From contig JAABTM010000017.1 in assembly GCA_011389855.1 (NCBI GenBank), positions 1 to 35,947 on the forward strand: DNA of 35,947 nt, read 5' to 3'. The stretch is from Desulfobacteraceae bacterium (GTDB lineage Bacteria; Desulfobacterota; Desulfobacteria; Desulfobacterales; JAABSP01). Both the position numbers and the translations under genes were made by a program. Under the pieces are notes generated by a model, which saw only the letters and a program-made list of their open reading frames with translations, did not search any database and was not told where the DNA came from. Position 1 is the stretch's first letter. Each line of letters opens with the position of its first letter. This document shows, piece by piece, positions 1-7,951 of the stretch.

Positions 1-972
1 TTTGTTTTCAAAGAATGGAAAAAAGGCGACCGGATCATCTTAGAAGCCAACCCCGATTACTGGGAGGAGGGCTATCCCAAGGTGAAGAGACTCGTCTTCC
101 TGCCCATTCCGGACTCGACCACCCGGATGGCCGCCATCCAGACCGGCGAAGTGGACCTCGTCACCCGGCTCAGCTCCGAGGAGGCCGAGGCCCTGAAATC
201 CGTCCCCGACGTCAAGATGATCAACTATCCGGTGGATCGCGTCTACTACATCGCCTTCAACAACCTCACCTCCGGCAAAGGAAAGCCCACCGAAAGCCCG
301 CCCGTCCGGAAGGCCATGAACTATGCGGTGGACGTCCAGGCCATCATCGACGCCCTGTTCGACGGCTACGGCCGGCGGGCCACCGGCTTGATCACCCCCG
401 GCGACTGGGGATACGACGAAGAGATCGAACCCTTCGGGTATGACCCGAAAAAGGCGAGGGAACTCCTGGACGCCGCCGGATACGCGGACGGCTTCTCCAT
501 GGGATTCGCCTGCCCCTCCGGGGCCTACACCAATTTCGAACAGGTCTGCGAAGCCATCCAGGGGTACCTGGGCGCCGTGGGCATCGAAACCGACCTCAAC
601 CTGATGGAATCGGGGAAATACTGGGATCTGGAAGGTAAAAAACAACTGCCGCCCCTGTTCGGCGATTCCTGGTCCGAAGCCACCGGCGAGGCCCTGCCCC
701 GGCTCAAGGGCGCCTTGGGCGGCATGGACGCCAGCTTCTCGGCCTGGTCCGATCCCCGGATCAAGAAACTGCTCGGCGAGATCGGTCAAACCGTGGACGA
801 CGAGGCCCGGGCCAAGCTATACGTGGAACTCCAGCGCTACATGCAGGAAAACCCGCCCTTCATCTATCTTTACGAACCGGTCACCTTCGAAGCCGTCAAT
901 CCTAAAGTCAAGGATTACCGGCCGCGGGCGGCGGAGAATTATTATCTAAAATATACATCCATCGGAAAATAG
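1..972 (+). CDS. ABC transporter substrate-binding protein, family 5 (3' part)
   Basis: This is the C-terminal 323 residues of a periplasmic solute-binding protein of the SBP_bac_5 family, which captures peptides, nickel or similar solutes for an ABC importer. The frame is open from base 1, so the gene begins outside the window. The visible part opens with the family block FKEWKKGDRIILEANPDYW, followed by TTRMAAIQTGEVDLV and the block around PPVRKAMNYAVDVQAII, all typical of DppA/OppA-like proteins. The N-terminal signal peptide cannot be seen. The end is intact (stop TAG at 970-972). No permease or ATPase gene follows; the next gene is convergent, so any transporter partners lie upstream. 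The substrate cannot be read from this part. Confidence 0.9.
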   Translation, partial: FVFKEWKKGDRIILEANPDYWEEGYPKVKRLVFLPIPDSTTRMAAIQTGEVDLVTRLSSEEAEALKSVPDVKMINYPVDRVYYIAFNNLTSGKGKPTESPPVRKAMNYAVDVQAIIDALFDGYGRRATGLITPGDWGYDEEIEPFGYDPKKARELLDAAGYADGFSMGFACPSGAYTNFEQVCEAIQGYLGAVGIETDLNLMESGKYWDLEGKKQLPPLFGDSWSEATGEALPRLKGALGGMDASFSAWSDPRIKKLLGEIGQTVDDEARAKLYVELQRYMQENPPFIYLYEPVTFEAVNPKVKDYRPRAAENYYLKYTSIGK

Positions 973-985
973 GGTACGCCCCTCT

Positions 986-1345
986 TCACATCTCCGGCTC
1001 GCCCCCGCTGTTTTCGCTGCTCATGGGAATCAGCTTGAACCGCCGGTTGAACTGAACGGCCATGCCCTCGTCCTCGGTCCGGACCACGACGCCGGAGACC
1101 TTGATGAGGGTGCGCCGGCCATCCATCTTTTTCAGCTCGTCCAGAGGCAGCACCAGGTCGATGGCGACCTCCGTTCCCTCCTCCAGCAATTCCTCGGTTT
1201 TGAAAAAAGCGCCCCCCGAACAGACATTGCGGGTCTCCAGGGCCATCAACCCTTCCCCTTCTTTATCCTCTGAGACATAAACCTGAGAAGGAAGGCCGAG
1301 CCCGAAACGCTCCAGACGCCGGTGTTCACTCTTTGCTGTCTTCAT
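986..1345 (-). CDS. PilZ-domain protein
   Basis: This is a small cytoplasmic protein of 119 residues built of one PilZ domain, the fold that binds cyclic di-GMP. The two binding signatures are recognisable: an RxxxR motif near the N-terminus (RRLER) and, about 30 residues on, NVCSGGAFF, which stands for the usual [D/N]xSxxG but with Cys in the Ser position. The ATG at 1345 is preferred because GAGAAG lies just upstream and the PilZ homology begins right after it; the frame stays open to 1477 without recognisable homology. It is the last gene on the minus strand after the hcp group, 180 bp behind it, and converges on the transporter gene. The target of the signal is unknown. Confidence 0.8.
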   Translation of the reverse strand: MKTAKSEHRRLERFGLGLPSQVYVSEDKEGEGLMALETRNVCSGGAFFKTEELLEEGTEVAIDLVLPLDELKKMDGRRTLIKVSGVVVRTEDEGMAVQFNRRFKLIPMSSENSGGEPEM

Positions 1346-1476
1346 ATGGTCTTCTCGCTGTCGGAAAAAAATTGGTGGTGACTGACATTCGCTCATAAAA
1401 CTGCCCCGCTTGACCGTAAGTCTTATTACAAAGGGCCTCGGGCTGTCAAACAGAGTTTTCAAAACCGGCCGTTCCA

Positions 1477-1492
1477 TCGGAATTCATTCCGA
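1477..1492. repeat. 16-bp palindrome with GGAATGAATTCC core
   Basis: This is a perfect inverted repeat with 7-bp arms and a 2-bp centre (TCGGAAT-TC-ATTCCGA). It lies between the ferredoxin-like and PilZ genes. On the minus strand its core GGAATGAATTCC is identical to the core of the hairpin arm at 23985-24010, so it may be a decayed piece of the same repeat, or chance. Upstream of the PilZ gene it could also act as an operator. Confidence 0.4.
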
Positions 1493-1525
1493 GGCGATGC
1501 AATCAGGCTATTATGTTGACGACGA

Positions 1526-2266
1526 TCACCCCACCTTCCCCCGCTCCACCACCTTCCCGCGCCGTCCGACAACCACTTCCTCGAAGGGGATCTCGCGGCC
1601 TGCTTCCTTCATGGCCTTTTTGACGATCATGGGCAGGGCCGAGCAGCAGGGCACCTCCATGTAGACCGAGGTGACGCTTTTCAGGCCGGCGTTTTTGAAG
1701 ATCTGGGCGAACTTTTCCACGTATTCGTCCACGGCGTCGAATTTGGGGCAGCCCATCATCACCACGCGGCTCTGCAGGAAATCGCTGTGGAAATTGGGAT
1801 AGGCCAGCGGCGCGCAGTCAGCCACCACCAGGAGGTCGGCGCCTTTTAAAAAGGGCGCGTCGGGCGGCACCAGCCGGATCTGGACCGGCCAGTGAGAGAG
1901 AGCCGATTCGGCGGCGCCGGCCGCTTCCACCGGGGCCTTTTCCCTGCCCGCAGGGGCGAACATCTGCACGCCCGCCGACGGGCACCCCCGGATCGGCTCC
2001 AGGGACGGTTTTTCGGTCGCCTTTTTCTCCAGCAGTTCCTCCACCGCCTCTTCGTCGAACTCCTCGGCTTCCCGCTCGACGATGTGCAGGGCGTCGTTGG
2101 GGCATTCGCCCAGGCAGGCGCCCAGGCCGTCGCAGTATTTGTCGGCGATCACCTTGGCCTTGCCGTCCACGATCTCCATGGCGCCTTCGGCGCAGGCCGG
2201 CACGCACTGGCCGCAGCCGTCGCATTTTTCCTCGTCGATTTCTATGATTTTGCGGGTTGTTTTCAT
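1526..2266 (-). CDS. Ferredoxin-like 4Fe-4S protein linked to Hcp
   Basis: This is a 246-residue cytoplasmic electron-transfer protein. The first cluster motif is complete (C15, C18, C21, C25). The second reads C45-DGLGA-C51-LGE-C55, with Leu48 where the second cysteine of a [4Fe-4S] motif is expected, so that site may hold a [3Fe-4S] cluster or none. The C-terminal half adds further cysteines (RGCPS, MMGCPKFD, EVPCCSALP) in a fold I do not recognise by name. Genes of this type often sit beside hcp in strict anaerobes, and here it is the third gene of the hcp group (hcp, HD protein, this gene). A role in delivering electrons to Hcp is likely but inferred from position. Confidence 0.8.
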   Translation of the reverse strand: MKTTRKIIEIDEEKCDGCGQCVPACAEGAMEIVDGKAKVIADKYCDGLGACLGECPNDALHIVEREAEEFDEEAVEELLEKKATEKPSLEPIRGCPSAGVQMFAPAGREKAPVEAAGAAESALSHWPVQIRLVPPDAPFLKGADLLVVADCAPLAYPNFHSDFLQSRVVMMGCPKFDAVDEYVEKFAQIFKNAGLKSVTSVYMEVPCCSALPMIVKKAMKEAGREIPFEEVVVGRRGKVVERGKVG

Positions 2267-2290
2267 GTTGGGGTCTCCGTTTTTGTCCAG

Positions 2291-2335
2291 GTGGACGGGG
2301 TGGACTATGTGGACCAGGTGGACCAGGTGGACGCC
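2291..2335. repeat. Tandem 9-bp repeat GTGGACNNN, five units
   Basis: Five consecutive 9-bp units each begin with GTGGAC and end in three variable bases (GGG, TAT, CAG, CAG, GCC). They fill the 85-bp gap between the HD-domain gene and the ferredoxin-like gene. The same unit on the other strand (GTCCACNNN, five units) lies at 34588-34632, so this is a dispersed low-complexity tract of this genome. Too short and irregular for a CRISPR. Confidence 0.8.
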
Positions 2336-2351
2336 GGAGCGTCGTTGTTTT

Positions 2352-3080
2352 TCAATCTAAAAGCGCTTTTCTGGCCGCGTCGGCGCCGGCGGGGGTCAGA
2401 AACGATTTCTGAATGATGGATTCCAGCCGCTCCGGGTCCGTGCTGTTTTCCTTCTGTTTCTCCGCCAGGTTGACGATCAGGTCCGCGTCGTAGACCGCCT
2501 TGAAATTGAGGGTCTCTTCCTCCCGGGGATGATGGTGATGGCCGACGATGTCGCAGACTTCGTCGATGAGCGGTTCCCGGGCGCCCAGGTTCTCCAGGAT
2601 CTCCCGGGCCACGGGCGGCCCCTCTTCCTCCTGGTATTTTGCCGCGGAACTGTCGTGCTTCCGCTCGGCCTCGGGGATGCCGATGTCGTGGAGGTACGCG
2701 GCGGTGAGCACCACCGCCATGTTGGCGCCCTCCATCTTGCCGATCCGCTCGGCGTGGCGGGCCACTTTGGTGGCGTGACCGATTCGCTTGAAATCCTGTT
2801 TGAAGTAGCGTTTCATGGCGATGGCCACCCGGTCCTTGAGCAGATCCTCCTTCTGGGCCATCAGCTCCGGGGGCAAATCGCCGAGGCATTGTTCGGCGTA
2901 CTGACAGTAAGCCGCGCATCCGAAATCCATGCTCGGGTTAACAAACCGGTGACCGCAGCCCGGACATTTCCGCGAGGTGTCGTCCTTGAAGAACTCCACC
3001 CTGCGGCCGCATTCCGGGCATTTGGCGTCGAAAATGTCCCCCGGTTTCCAGTATTGGGTATCTTGTCCAGGGCATTTCAT
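2352..3080 (-). CDS. Zinc-ribbon HD-domain phosphohydrolase
   Basis: This is a 242-residue protein with an N-terminal zinc ribbon (C21, C24, C39, C42) followed by an HD metal-dependent phosphohydrolase domain. The HD signature is seen as a His in IGHATKVARH, LHDIG, then GHHHHPREE and a final Asp in YDADLI. HD domains hydrolyse phosphate esters of nucleotides or second messengers; the substrate here is unknown. The gene starts 72 bp after hcp, with AAGGAG before the ATG, and is followed by the ferredoxin-like gene, so the three are probably co-transcribed. Why a phosphohydrolase should travel with Hcp is not evident from the sequence. Confidence 0.82.
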   Translation of the reverse strand: MKCPGQDTQYWKPGDIFDAKCPECGRRVEFFKDDTSRKCPGCGHRFVNPSMDFGCAAYCQYAEQCLGDLPPELMAQKEDLLKDRVAIAMKRYFKQDFKRIGHATKVARHAERIGKMEGANMAVVLTAAYLHDIGIPEAERKHDSSAAKYQEEEGPPVAREILENLGAREPLIDEVCDIVGHHHHPREEETLNFKAVYDADLIVNLAEKQKENSTDPERLESIIQKSFLTPAGADAARKALLD

Positions 3081-3116
3081 GCGGTGATCTCCTTTTTGCG
3101 TGCCATTTTATCGATT

Positions 3117-3146
3117 TGTAGGGGCGAAAAATTTTTCGCCCCTACA
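3117..3146. repeat. 30-bp perfect palindrome, copy 1
   Basis: This is a perfect inverted repeat of two 15-base arms; the left arm is TGTAGGGGCGAAAAA. It lies in the gap between the hcp stop codon and the HD-domain gene. The inner 28 bases recur exactly at 18852-18879. In RNA it would form a strong hairpin with a very small loop, which could lower expression of genes downstream of hcp or protect its 3' end. Confidence 0.9.
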
Positions 3147-3151
3147 GATCA

Positions 3152-4780
3152 TTATCCGAGGATCGCTTTCAGGTCCTCGTCCGGCGTGCTGATGGGTTTG
3201 ATGTCGAACTTGTCCACCAGCACCTGGAGGATGTTGGGCGAAATAAAAGCCGGCAGGCTCGGACCCAGCCGGATGTCCTTGATGCCGAGGTAGAGCAGGC
3301 TCAGCAGGATGGCGCAGGCCTTCTGCTCGTACCAGGACAGGATCATGGACAGCGGCAGGTCGTTGACCCCGCAATCGAAGGCGTCGGCCAGAGCCGTGGC
3401 GATCTTTACCGCCGAGTAGGCGTCGTTGCACTGCCCCACGTCCAGGAGGCGCGGGATGCCGCCGATGTCGCCCAGATCCTTGTCGAAAAACCGGAACTTG
3501 CCGCAGGCCAGGGTCAGGATCACCGTGTCCTTGGGCGCTTTTTCCGCGAACTCGGTATAGTAGCTCCGTCCCGGCTTGGCGCCGTCGCAGCCGCCCACCA
3601 GGAAGAAATGGCGGATGGCTTTGTTTTTGACGCCTTCGATGACCTTGTCGGCCACGCCCAGCACCGCGTCGTGGCCGAAACCGACGGTGACGTGGCCCTT
3701 GTCGACGTCTTCGGGGAAACCCTCCATCTCCAGGGCCTTCTCGATGACCGGGGTGAAGTCCTTGTCCGGGAGGTGGGTCACATCGGGCCACCCCACAAGA
3801 CCGGTGGTGAAGATCCGGTCCTTGTAGGAACTCCGGGGCCGCTGGATGCAGTTGGTGGTCATCAGGATGGCGCCCGGAAATTCGTCGAACTCCCTGGACT
3901 GGTTCTGCCAGGCCGTGCCGTAGTGGCCGTGGAAGTGGTCGTATTTCTTCAGCTCCGGGTAGCCGTGGGTCGGCAGCATTTCGCCGTGGGTGTAGATGTT
4001 GATCCCCTTGCCCTCGGTCTGCTGGAGCAGTAGATCCAGGTCCTTCAGATCATGACCGGAGATCAGAATGGCCTTGCCCTTTTTGGGTCCCAGGGGCGCC
4101 TTGGTCGGGACCGGCTTGCCATAGGCCCCGGAATTGGCCTCGTAGAGCAGTTCCATGGTCCGCAGGTTGATCTCGCCGGCTTTCATCACCAGATTTACAT
4201 AGTCGTCGGCGGTCAGACCCGCGTCCAGCGTCTTGGCCATGGCCTCATGGATGAACGCATCGATGGTCTCGTCGGTCTTGCCCAGAATCCGGGCGTGGTC
4301 CGCGTAGGCGGCGATCCCCTTGATGCCGTAGGTGAGCAGTTCCCGGAGAGACCGGATGTCCTCGTTGAGGTCCTCGGGATATTTCACGCCCACCTTCTCG
4401 CCGTCGGCGATCAGGGCGTCCTGGGTCTGGGGCGGCATGTAGTTAGCGGCCTCTTCGGTGAAATCGACCTTGCCGCCGGCTTCCTTGACCCGTCCTTTGA
4501 GTTCTTCCCGCAGGGCCGCGCACTGGCTGATCAGTTTCACGAACCGGTCCGGGTCGAAATCGACGTTGGTGAGAGTCGAAAAAAAGGCTTCGGCGGTAAA
4601 GCGGTCGACCTTTTCATCGACCACGCCGACCTTTCGGCCTTCCACGGCGTAAAGCGACAGTCCCTTGACCATCCATATCAGCAGATCCTGAAGTTCGGCT
4701 ACCTCGTGGGGCTTGCCGCAAACGCCCGCTTTGGTGCAGCCTTCGCCTTTTGCCGTTTGCTCGCATTGAAAACAAAACAT
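3152..4780 (-). CDS. hcp: Hydroxylamine reductase / hybrid cluster protein
   Basis: Hcp is a cytoplasmic iron-sulfur protein that reduces hydroxylamine in vitro and, by more recent work on the family, nitric oxide; it protects anaerobes from nitrosative stress. This 542-residue copy is class I: the N-terminal cluster motif is C3-x2-C6-x8-C15-x5-C21. The hybrid-cluster ligands appear in order: His in SGHDLKDL, Glu in HGEMLP, Cys in MTTNCIQRP, Cys in VGGCDGAKPG, Cys in TLACGKFRF, Cys in VGQCNDAYS, and Glu in SWYEQKAC. The length is normal. It heads a minus-strand group with an HD protein and a ferredoxin-like protein, and an FNR/HcpR-like box lies about 105 bp upstream of the start. It is placed directly downstream of the nitrate-reductase region. 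Confidence 0.97.
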   Translation of the reverse strand: MFCFQCEQTAKGEGCTKAGVCGKPHEVAELQDLLIWMVKGLSLYAVEGRKVGVVDEKVDRFTAEAFFSTLTNVDFDPDRFVKLISQCAALREELKGRVKEAGGKVDFTEEAANYMPPQTQDALIADGEKVGVKYPEDLNEDIRSLRELLTYGIKGIAAYADHARILGKTDETIDAFIHEAMAKTLDAGLTADDYVNLVMKAGEINLRTMELLYEANSGAYGKPVPTKAPLGPKKGKAILISGHDLKDLDLLLQQTEGKGINIYTHGEMLPTHGYPELKKYDHFHGHYGTAWQNQSREFDEFPGAILMTTNCIQRPRSSYKDRIFTTGLVGWPDVTHLPDKDFTPVIEKALEMEGFPEDVDKGHVTVGFGHDAVLGVADKVIEGVKNKAIRHFFLVGGCDGAKPGRSYYTEFAEKAPKDTVILTLACGKFRFFDKDLGDIGGIPRLLDVGQCNDAYSAVKIATALADAFDCGVNDLPLSMILSWYEQKACAILLSLLYLGIKDIRLGPSLPAFISPNILQVLVDKFDIKPISTPDEDLKAILG

Positions 4781-4885
4781 GGTGTTGCTCCTTTCGATTG
4801 ATTATGTCGTTCGTCGCTCGGATGAGCCGTTCGGTTTTTCCCCTCGTTCTGGATCTCTTATACCCCGATCCGCGATCCCTTTTCA

Positions 4886-4899
4886 TTGATCTAAGTCAA
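4886..4899 (-). promoter_or_regulatory. FNR/HcpR-like operator upstream of hcp
   Basis: TTGATCTAAGTCAA is one base away from the FNR consensus TTGATnnnnATCAA and close to the HcpR half-sites known from sulfate reducers (TTGACCnnGGTCAA, from memory of the literature). It lies in the hcp leader between the cyclodeaminase-like gene and hcp. Binding is inferred; no regulator gene of this family is in the window. Confidence 0.65.
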
Positions 4900-4923
4900 A
4901 AGGGGCAATTTTTTTTGAAAACG

Positions 4924-5535
4924 TCACCGCTCCCGGATGGATTCATAAAGGGATTCGCCCTCGGCCTGAAAGCTCTCCAGGGTGCTCCGGTAGCTGGTCG
5001 CCAAGGTGTCGTCCTGGATGCAGTCGATGTTGGCGTGGGCGATGGCCAGCCCGCTTTCCATGCAGGCGTAGGCCAGATGGGAGGCGACCCGGGCGTCGGC
5101 CCGGGCCGATGGGTAGATGCGCTCCCACATGGACAGGATCGCCCGGAGCATCTTCACGCCGTATTCCACCAGTTTCAGCGGCGGCCCTAAAGCGGTGATG
5201 CAGGCGGACTCCATGGCCGCGTCCCGCGCCTTGCCCTTGGGCAGTTTGGCGGCGTCCATGATCTTGCCGTAGGCGTCCACATCCCGGCTGATGGCCTCCA
5301 GGCTCGCTTCCTGGATGGCCCGGAGGGTGTCGACCAGGGTCGAGATCTGGGTTTTCCCGGCGCCGTCGCCGGCCTTCTTTCTTGAAATCCGCGCCACGAA
5401 TCCGCCAAGGGCGGCGGCCAGGGCGGAGCACAGCGCCGCAGCGCATCCGCCGGCCGGCAGGGTGGGCGAATCCGCCGCCACCCGATCCAGAAACACCCTC
5501 ATGGTCATGTTCTCGAATGCCGTATCCGCTTTCAT
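4924..5535 (-). CDS. Cyclodeaminase/cyclohydrolase family protein
   Basis: This 203-residue protein belongs to the formiminotransferase-cyclodeaminase C-terminal family (FTCD_C), whose members act on formimino- or methenyl-tetrahydrofolate (the FchA-type cyclohydrolase of acetogens is one). The family start is clear: a short helix with FLDRVAADSPTLPAGGCAAAL, matching the conserved SxTPAPGGGSxAA block, followed by long alanine-rich helices. Here the usual Gly-Gly-Gly reads GGC. It follows the cupin gene by 15 bp and ends 25 bp before the hcp operator, so it is the last gene of the cupin unit. A link between folate chemistry and nitrate respiration is not established; it could supply one-carbon metabolism or have another substrate. 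Confidence 0.78.
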   Translation of the reverse strand: MKADTAFENMTMRVFLDRVAADSPTLPAGGCAAALCSALAAALGGFVARISRKKAGDGAGKTQISTLVDTLRAIQEASLEAISRDVDAYGKIMDAAKLPKGKARDAAMESACITALGPPLKLVEYGVKMLRAILSMWERIYPSARADARVASHLAYACMESGLAIAHANIDCIQDDTLATSYRSTLESFQAEGESLYESIRER

Positions 5536-5550
5536 GGCCGCCGGTCTCCT

Positions 5551-5892
5551 CTATTCCTTGATCATGATCAGCATCATCTTGAACCGCTCCACCGCCTTGA
5601 GGGCGTGGGGGATGTTGGCCGGCATGATGATCATCTCCCCTTTTGTCAGGGTGTAAGGTTTTTTGTTGAGACTGATCTCGACTTTCCCGTCCAGCACCGT
5701 GACCATGGCGTCGAAGGGCGCGGCGTGTTCGCTCAAGCCTTCGTCCTTGTCGAAGGCGAACAGGGTGACGGTGCCGGTCGGTTTTTTGATCAGGGTCTTG
5801 CTGACCACGGAGCCGGACTGATACTCGACGAGACCCTCCAGGGAGATGCCTTCTTTGACGAATTCTTCGATGGTGGTTTCGGTTTTTTCCAT
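5551..5892 (-). CDS. Small cupin-domain protein
   Basis: This 113-residue protein is a single cupin barrel. The two cupin motifs are seen as GLSEHAAPFDAMVTVLDGKVEI and, later, MIIMPANIPHALKA, which carry the histidines expected to hold a metal ion. The ATG at 5892 is chosen because GAGGAGGT precedes it and the frame further upstream has no homology. Small cupins of this kind act as metal-dependent enzymes, sensors or binding proteins; the substrate cannot be read here. A near-perfect HcpR-type palindrome lies 66 bp upstream, so the gene probably responds to nitrogen oxides or anoxia together with hcp and nar. Confidence 0.8.
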   Translation of the reverse strand: MEKTETTIEEFVKEGISLEGLVEYQSGSVVSKTLIKKPTGTVTLFAFDKDEGLSEHAAPFDAMVTVLDGKVEISLNKKPYTLTKGEMIIMPANIPHALKAVERFKMMLIMIKE

Positions 5893-5957
5893 TTGGACCT
5901 CCTCGTTGCAGGTTGGCGTTTGTGAGTTCAATATGGCGTATTTGAAACGACGGGTCA

Positions 5958-5971
5958 TTGACCCAGGTCAA
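5958..5971 (-). promoter_or_regulatory. HcpR-type operator upstream of the cupin gene
   Basis: TTGACCCAGGTCAA has perfect 6-bp arms (TTGACC / GGTCAA) around a 2-bp centre. As I recall it, this is the motif described for HcpR in Desulfovibrio-type bacteria. It overlaps the stop codon of the upstream narK gene (stop begins at 5970) and lies 66 bp before the cupin ATG, a normal activator position. Confidence 0.72.
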
Positions 5972-7254
5972 GCCCCCGCCGCATCCTTTTTGAGCGGCAG
6001 AAACAGCCCGAGACAGACCAGCGACAGGATCAGAAAAACGGAAAATCCCAGTGGATAACCGGCTGTCCCCCAGAATTTGACGTAAAGCCCCATGGCGGGC
6101 GGAATGACGAACCCGCCGAAAGCGCCCAGCCCGCCGACGATGCCGGCGGCCCCGCCCACGGCCTTGGGGGTGTAATGGGGGACGAGTTTGAAAACGGCGG
6201 CGTTGGCGAACCCCATCCCCAGGGCCAGCAGCATTTGGCCGGCCATGGCCGCGGCGAAGATCCCGTAGGCCCCCATCATCAACGCCGCACCCAGAACGAC
6301 GACAAGGAATGAGAGCGACGCCACCCGTTCGCCGCCGAACCGGTCGGCGGCCATGCCGCCCACCACCCGCAGGAGCGACGACGACAGGGAATAGAGCGCG
6401 GTGTAGACGCCGGCCCGGACCACGCTGACCCCGAAATACTCGTTCCAGTAGGTGGGGAGCCAGATGGTCAGGGCGATGAATCCGCCGAAGGTGACAAAAT
6501 AAAAGGCCGTCAGGATCCATGTGCGCCAGTTGGCGGCGGCCCGCTTGACGGATTCGAAGGCTGCCCCGGAGGGGATCAGTTCCTCGCCGCAGGCCTCGGC
6601 CAGGGCGTCGGGGTCGATTTTGATGCCCATCTCCCGGTACTGGAAATAAGGGGCGTCCTTCATGAAAAGGGCCACCAGAAGTATCAGGACGCCCAGCAGG
6701 ACCAGCCACAGGACATAGGAGGTGGTGAATCCCAGGGAGATGACCATCATGGGCAGGATCACGGCGAACAGGCCGGGGGCGAGGTTGCCGAGTCCGGCGT
6801 AGACGGCCAGGGCGGTCCCCTGGGCCTTCTGGGGATACCAGTAGGAGACGGACGGGATGCCGACGGAGAAGATGGCGATGCCGCTCCCGCACAGGACCCC
6901 GGAAAGCAGGAACAGGGGATACTGAGCGAAGGTGGGGTCGGGATACAGGGCGAACAGAGCGGTCATTCCGGCCACGCCGGCGGCGGCCAGCACCATCAGG
7001 ATGAGAATGGGCTTTTTGCCGCCCATCCGGTCCACCATGGCCCCGAAAGGGATCCGCAGCAGGGAACCGGTCAGGGCCGGACTCGACGCCAGGAGCCCCA
7101 TGAGAAAAGGGCTCATTTTCATGGCGTCCTTCAGTTCCGCGACGATTGGGCCGAAAGCGGAGACGCCGGCGAACCCGGCGAAAAATGCGATGGTGGACCA
7201 GACGAGAGCGGCCTCCTTGCTCGATTCGGCATGACAGACGGCTTCTTCTTCCAT
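5968..7254 (-). CDS. narK: Nitrate/nitrite transporter, MFS family
   Basis: This 428-residue inner-membrane carrier of the major facilitator superfamily has about 12 hydrophobic segments. Nitrate-porter features are present: GSGIAIFSVGIPSVSYWYP in the first half, and GGAAGIVGGLGAFGGFVIP in the second, both glycine-rich nitrate signature segments of NarK/NasA carriers. The ATG at 7254 has AAAGGA seven bases upstream and leaves a 28-bp gap to narI; a GTG at 7278 is a weaker option. Placed right after narGHJI, it most likely imports nitrate and/or exports nitrite for the membrane nitrate reductase whose active site faces the cytoplasm. Confidence 0.9.
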   Translation of the reverse strand: MEEEAVCHAESSKEAALVWSTIAFFAGFAGVSAFGPIVAELKDAMKMSPFLMGLLASSPALTGSLLRIPFGAMVDRMGGKKPILILMVLAAAGVAGMTALFALYPDPTFAQYPLFLLSGVLCGSGIAIFSVGIPSVSYWYPQKAQGTALAVYAGLGNLAPGLFAVILPMMVISLGFTTSYVLWLVLLGVLILLVALFMKDAPYFQYREMGIKIDPDALAEACGEELIPSGAAFESVKRAAANWRTWILTAFYFVTFGGFIALTIWLPTYWNEYFGVSVVRAGVYTALYSLSSSLLRVVGGMAADRFGGERVASLSFLVVVLGAALMMGAYGIFAAAMAGQMLLALGMGFANAAVFKLVPHYTPKAVGGAAGIVGGLGAFGGFVIPPAMGLYVKFWGTAGYPLGFSVFLILSLVCLGLFLPLKKDAAGA

Positions 7255-7282
7255 GGGTCGATCCTTTCTGTTTTGCACAGCC

Positions 7283-7951
7283 TTACGCCCGGACAGTCCG
7301 CCGCCGGAAGACGACCAGTCGTCGGAAGAGGTAACCGACGGGGGCGCTCCAGATGTGGATCAGCCGGCTGAAGGGCGCGAACCCGATGAGGGTGAAAGCC
7401 GAGAGGATGTGGATCTTGTAGGTCGGCGGCACGTTGCGCATCAGCTCGGGGGCCGGGGTCAGCGTGAGAATGCCCCGGAGCCAGGGCGCGACGGTGTAGA
7501 GGACCTCGTAATGGCCGAACAGCACGTTGTAGAGCCCGGCGCCGACGGTGAGAAACAGCAGCGCCAGGGTGGTGAAATCGTTCATGGTGGTGGTGGCGCG
7601 TATTCGGGTCCGGGCCACCCGTCTATAAAGGAGCAGCAGGATGCCGATAAACGCCGGGTTGCCCACGAGCAGGCCGGCGTAATAGGCGACGAGGGTGTGG
7701 GAATGGCCGCTGATGCCCATGGCGTCGTAGATCCGCTGGGGGATGAGCAGCCCGCCGGCATGCCCCAGCAGGGCGAGGATAACGCCGTAGTGAAACAGGA
7801 TAATCCCGACCGGCAGCGCGCCGGTTTCGAGGAACTGGCTCGATTTGGCGTTCCAGGTGAGCCGGTCGGTTCGGTATCGATAGATGTGACCGACCACGAA
7901 TGCGGTCAACGCCAGGTAGGGGTAGATCACGAAAGCGAAGGTGTTCATCAT
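7283..7951 (-). CDS. narI: Respiratory nitrate reductase gamma subunit (cytochrome b)
   Basis: NarI anchors NarGH to the inner membrane and passes electrons from quinol to NarH through two b-type hemes. This 222-residue protein has five hydrophobic segments and the four expected heme-ligand histidines: H54 and H64 in FHYGVILALLGH, and H181 and H199 in the block IHILSAF...SRLIHIW. The length matches the family. The start overlaps the narJ stop by four bases (ATGA), showing translational coupling. It is followed by narK after 28 bp. Confidence 0.95.
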   Translation of the reverse strand: MMNTFAFVIYPYLALTAFVVGHIYRYRTDRLTWNAKSSQFLETGALPVGIILFHYGVILALLGHAGGLLIPQRIYDAMGISGHSHTLVAYYAGLLVGNPAFIGILLLLYRRVARTRIRATTTMNDFTTLALLFLTVGAGLYNVLFGHYEVLYTVAPWLRGILTLTPAPELMRNVPPTYKIHILSAFTLIGFAPFSRLIHIWSAPVGYLFRRLVVFRRRTVRA

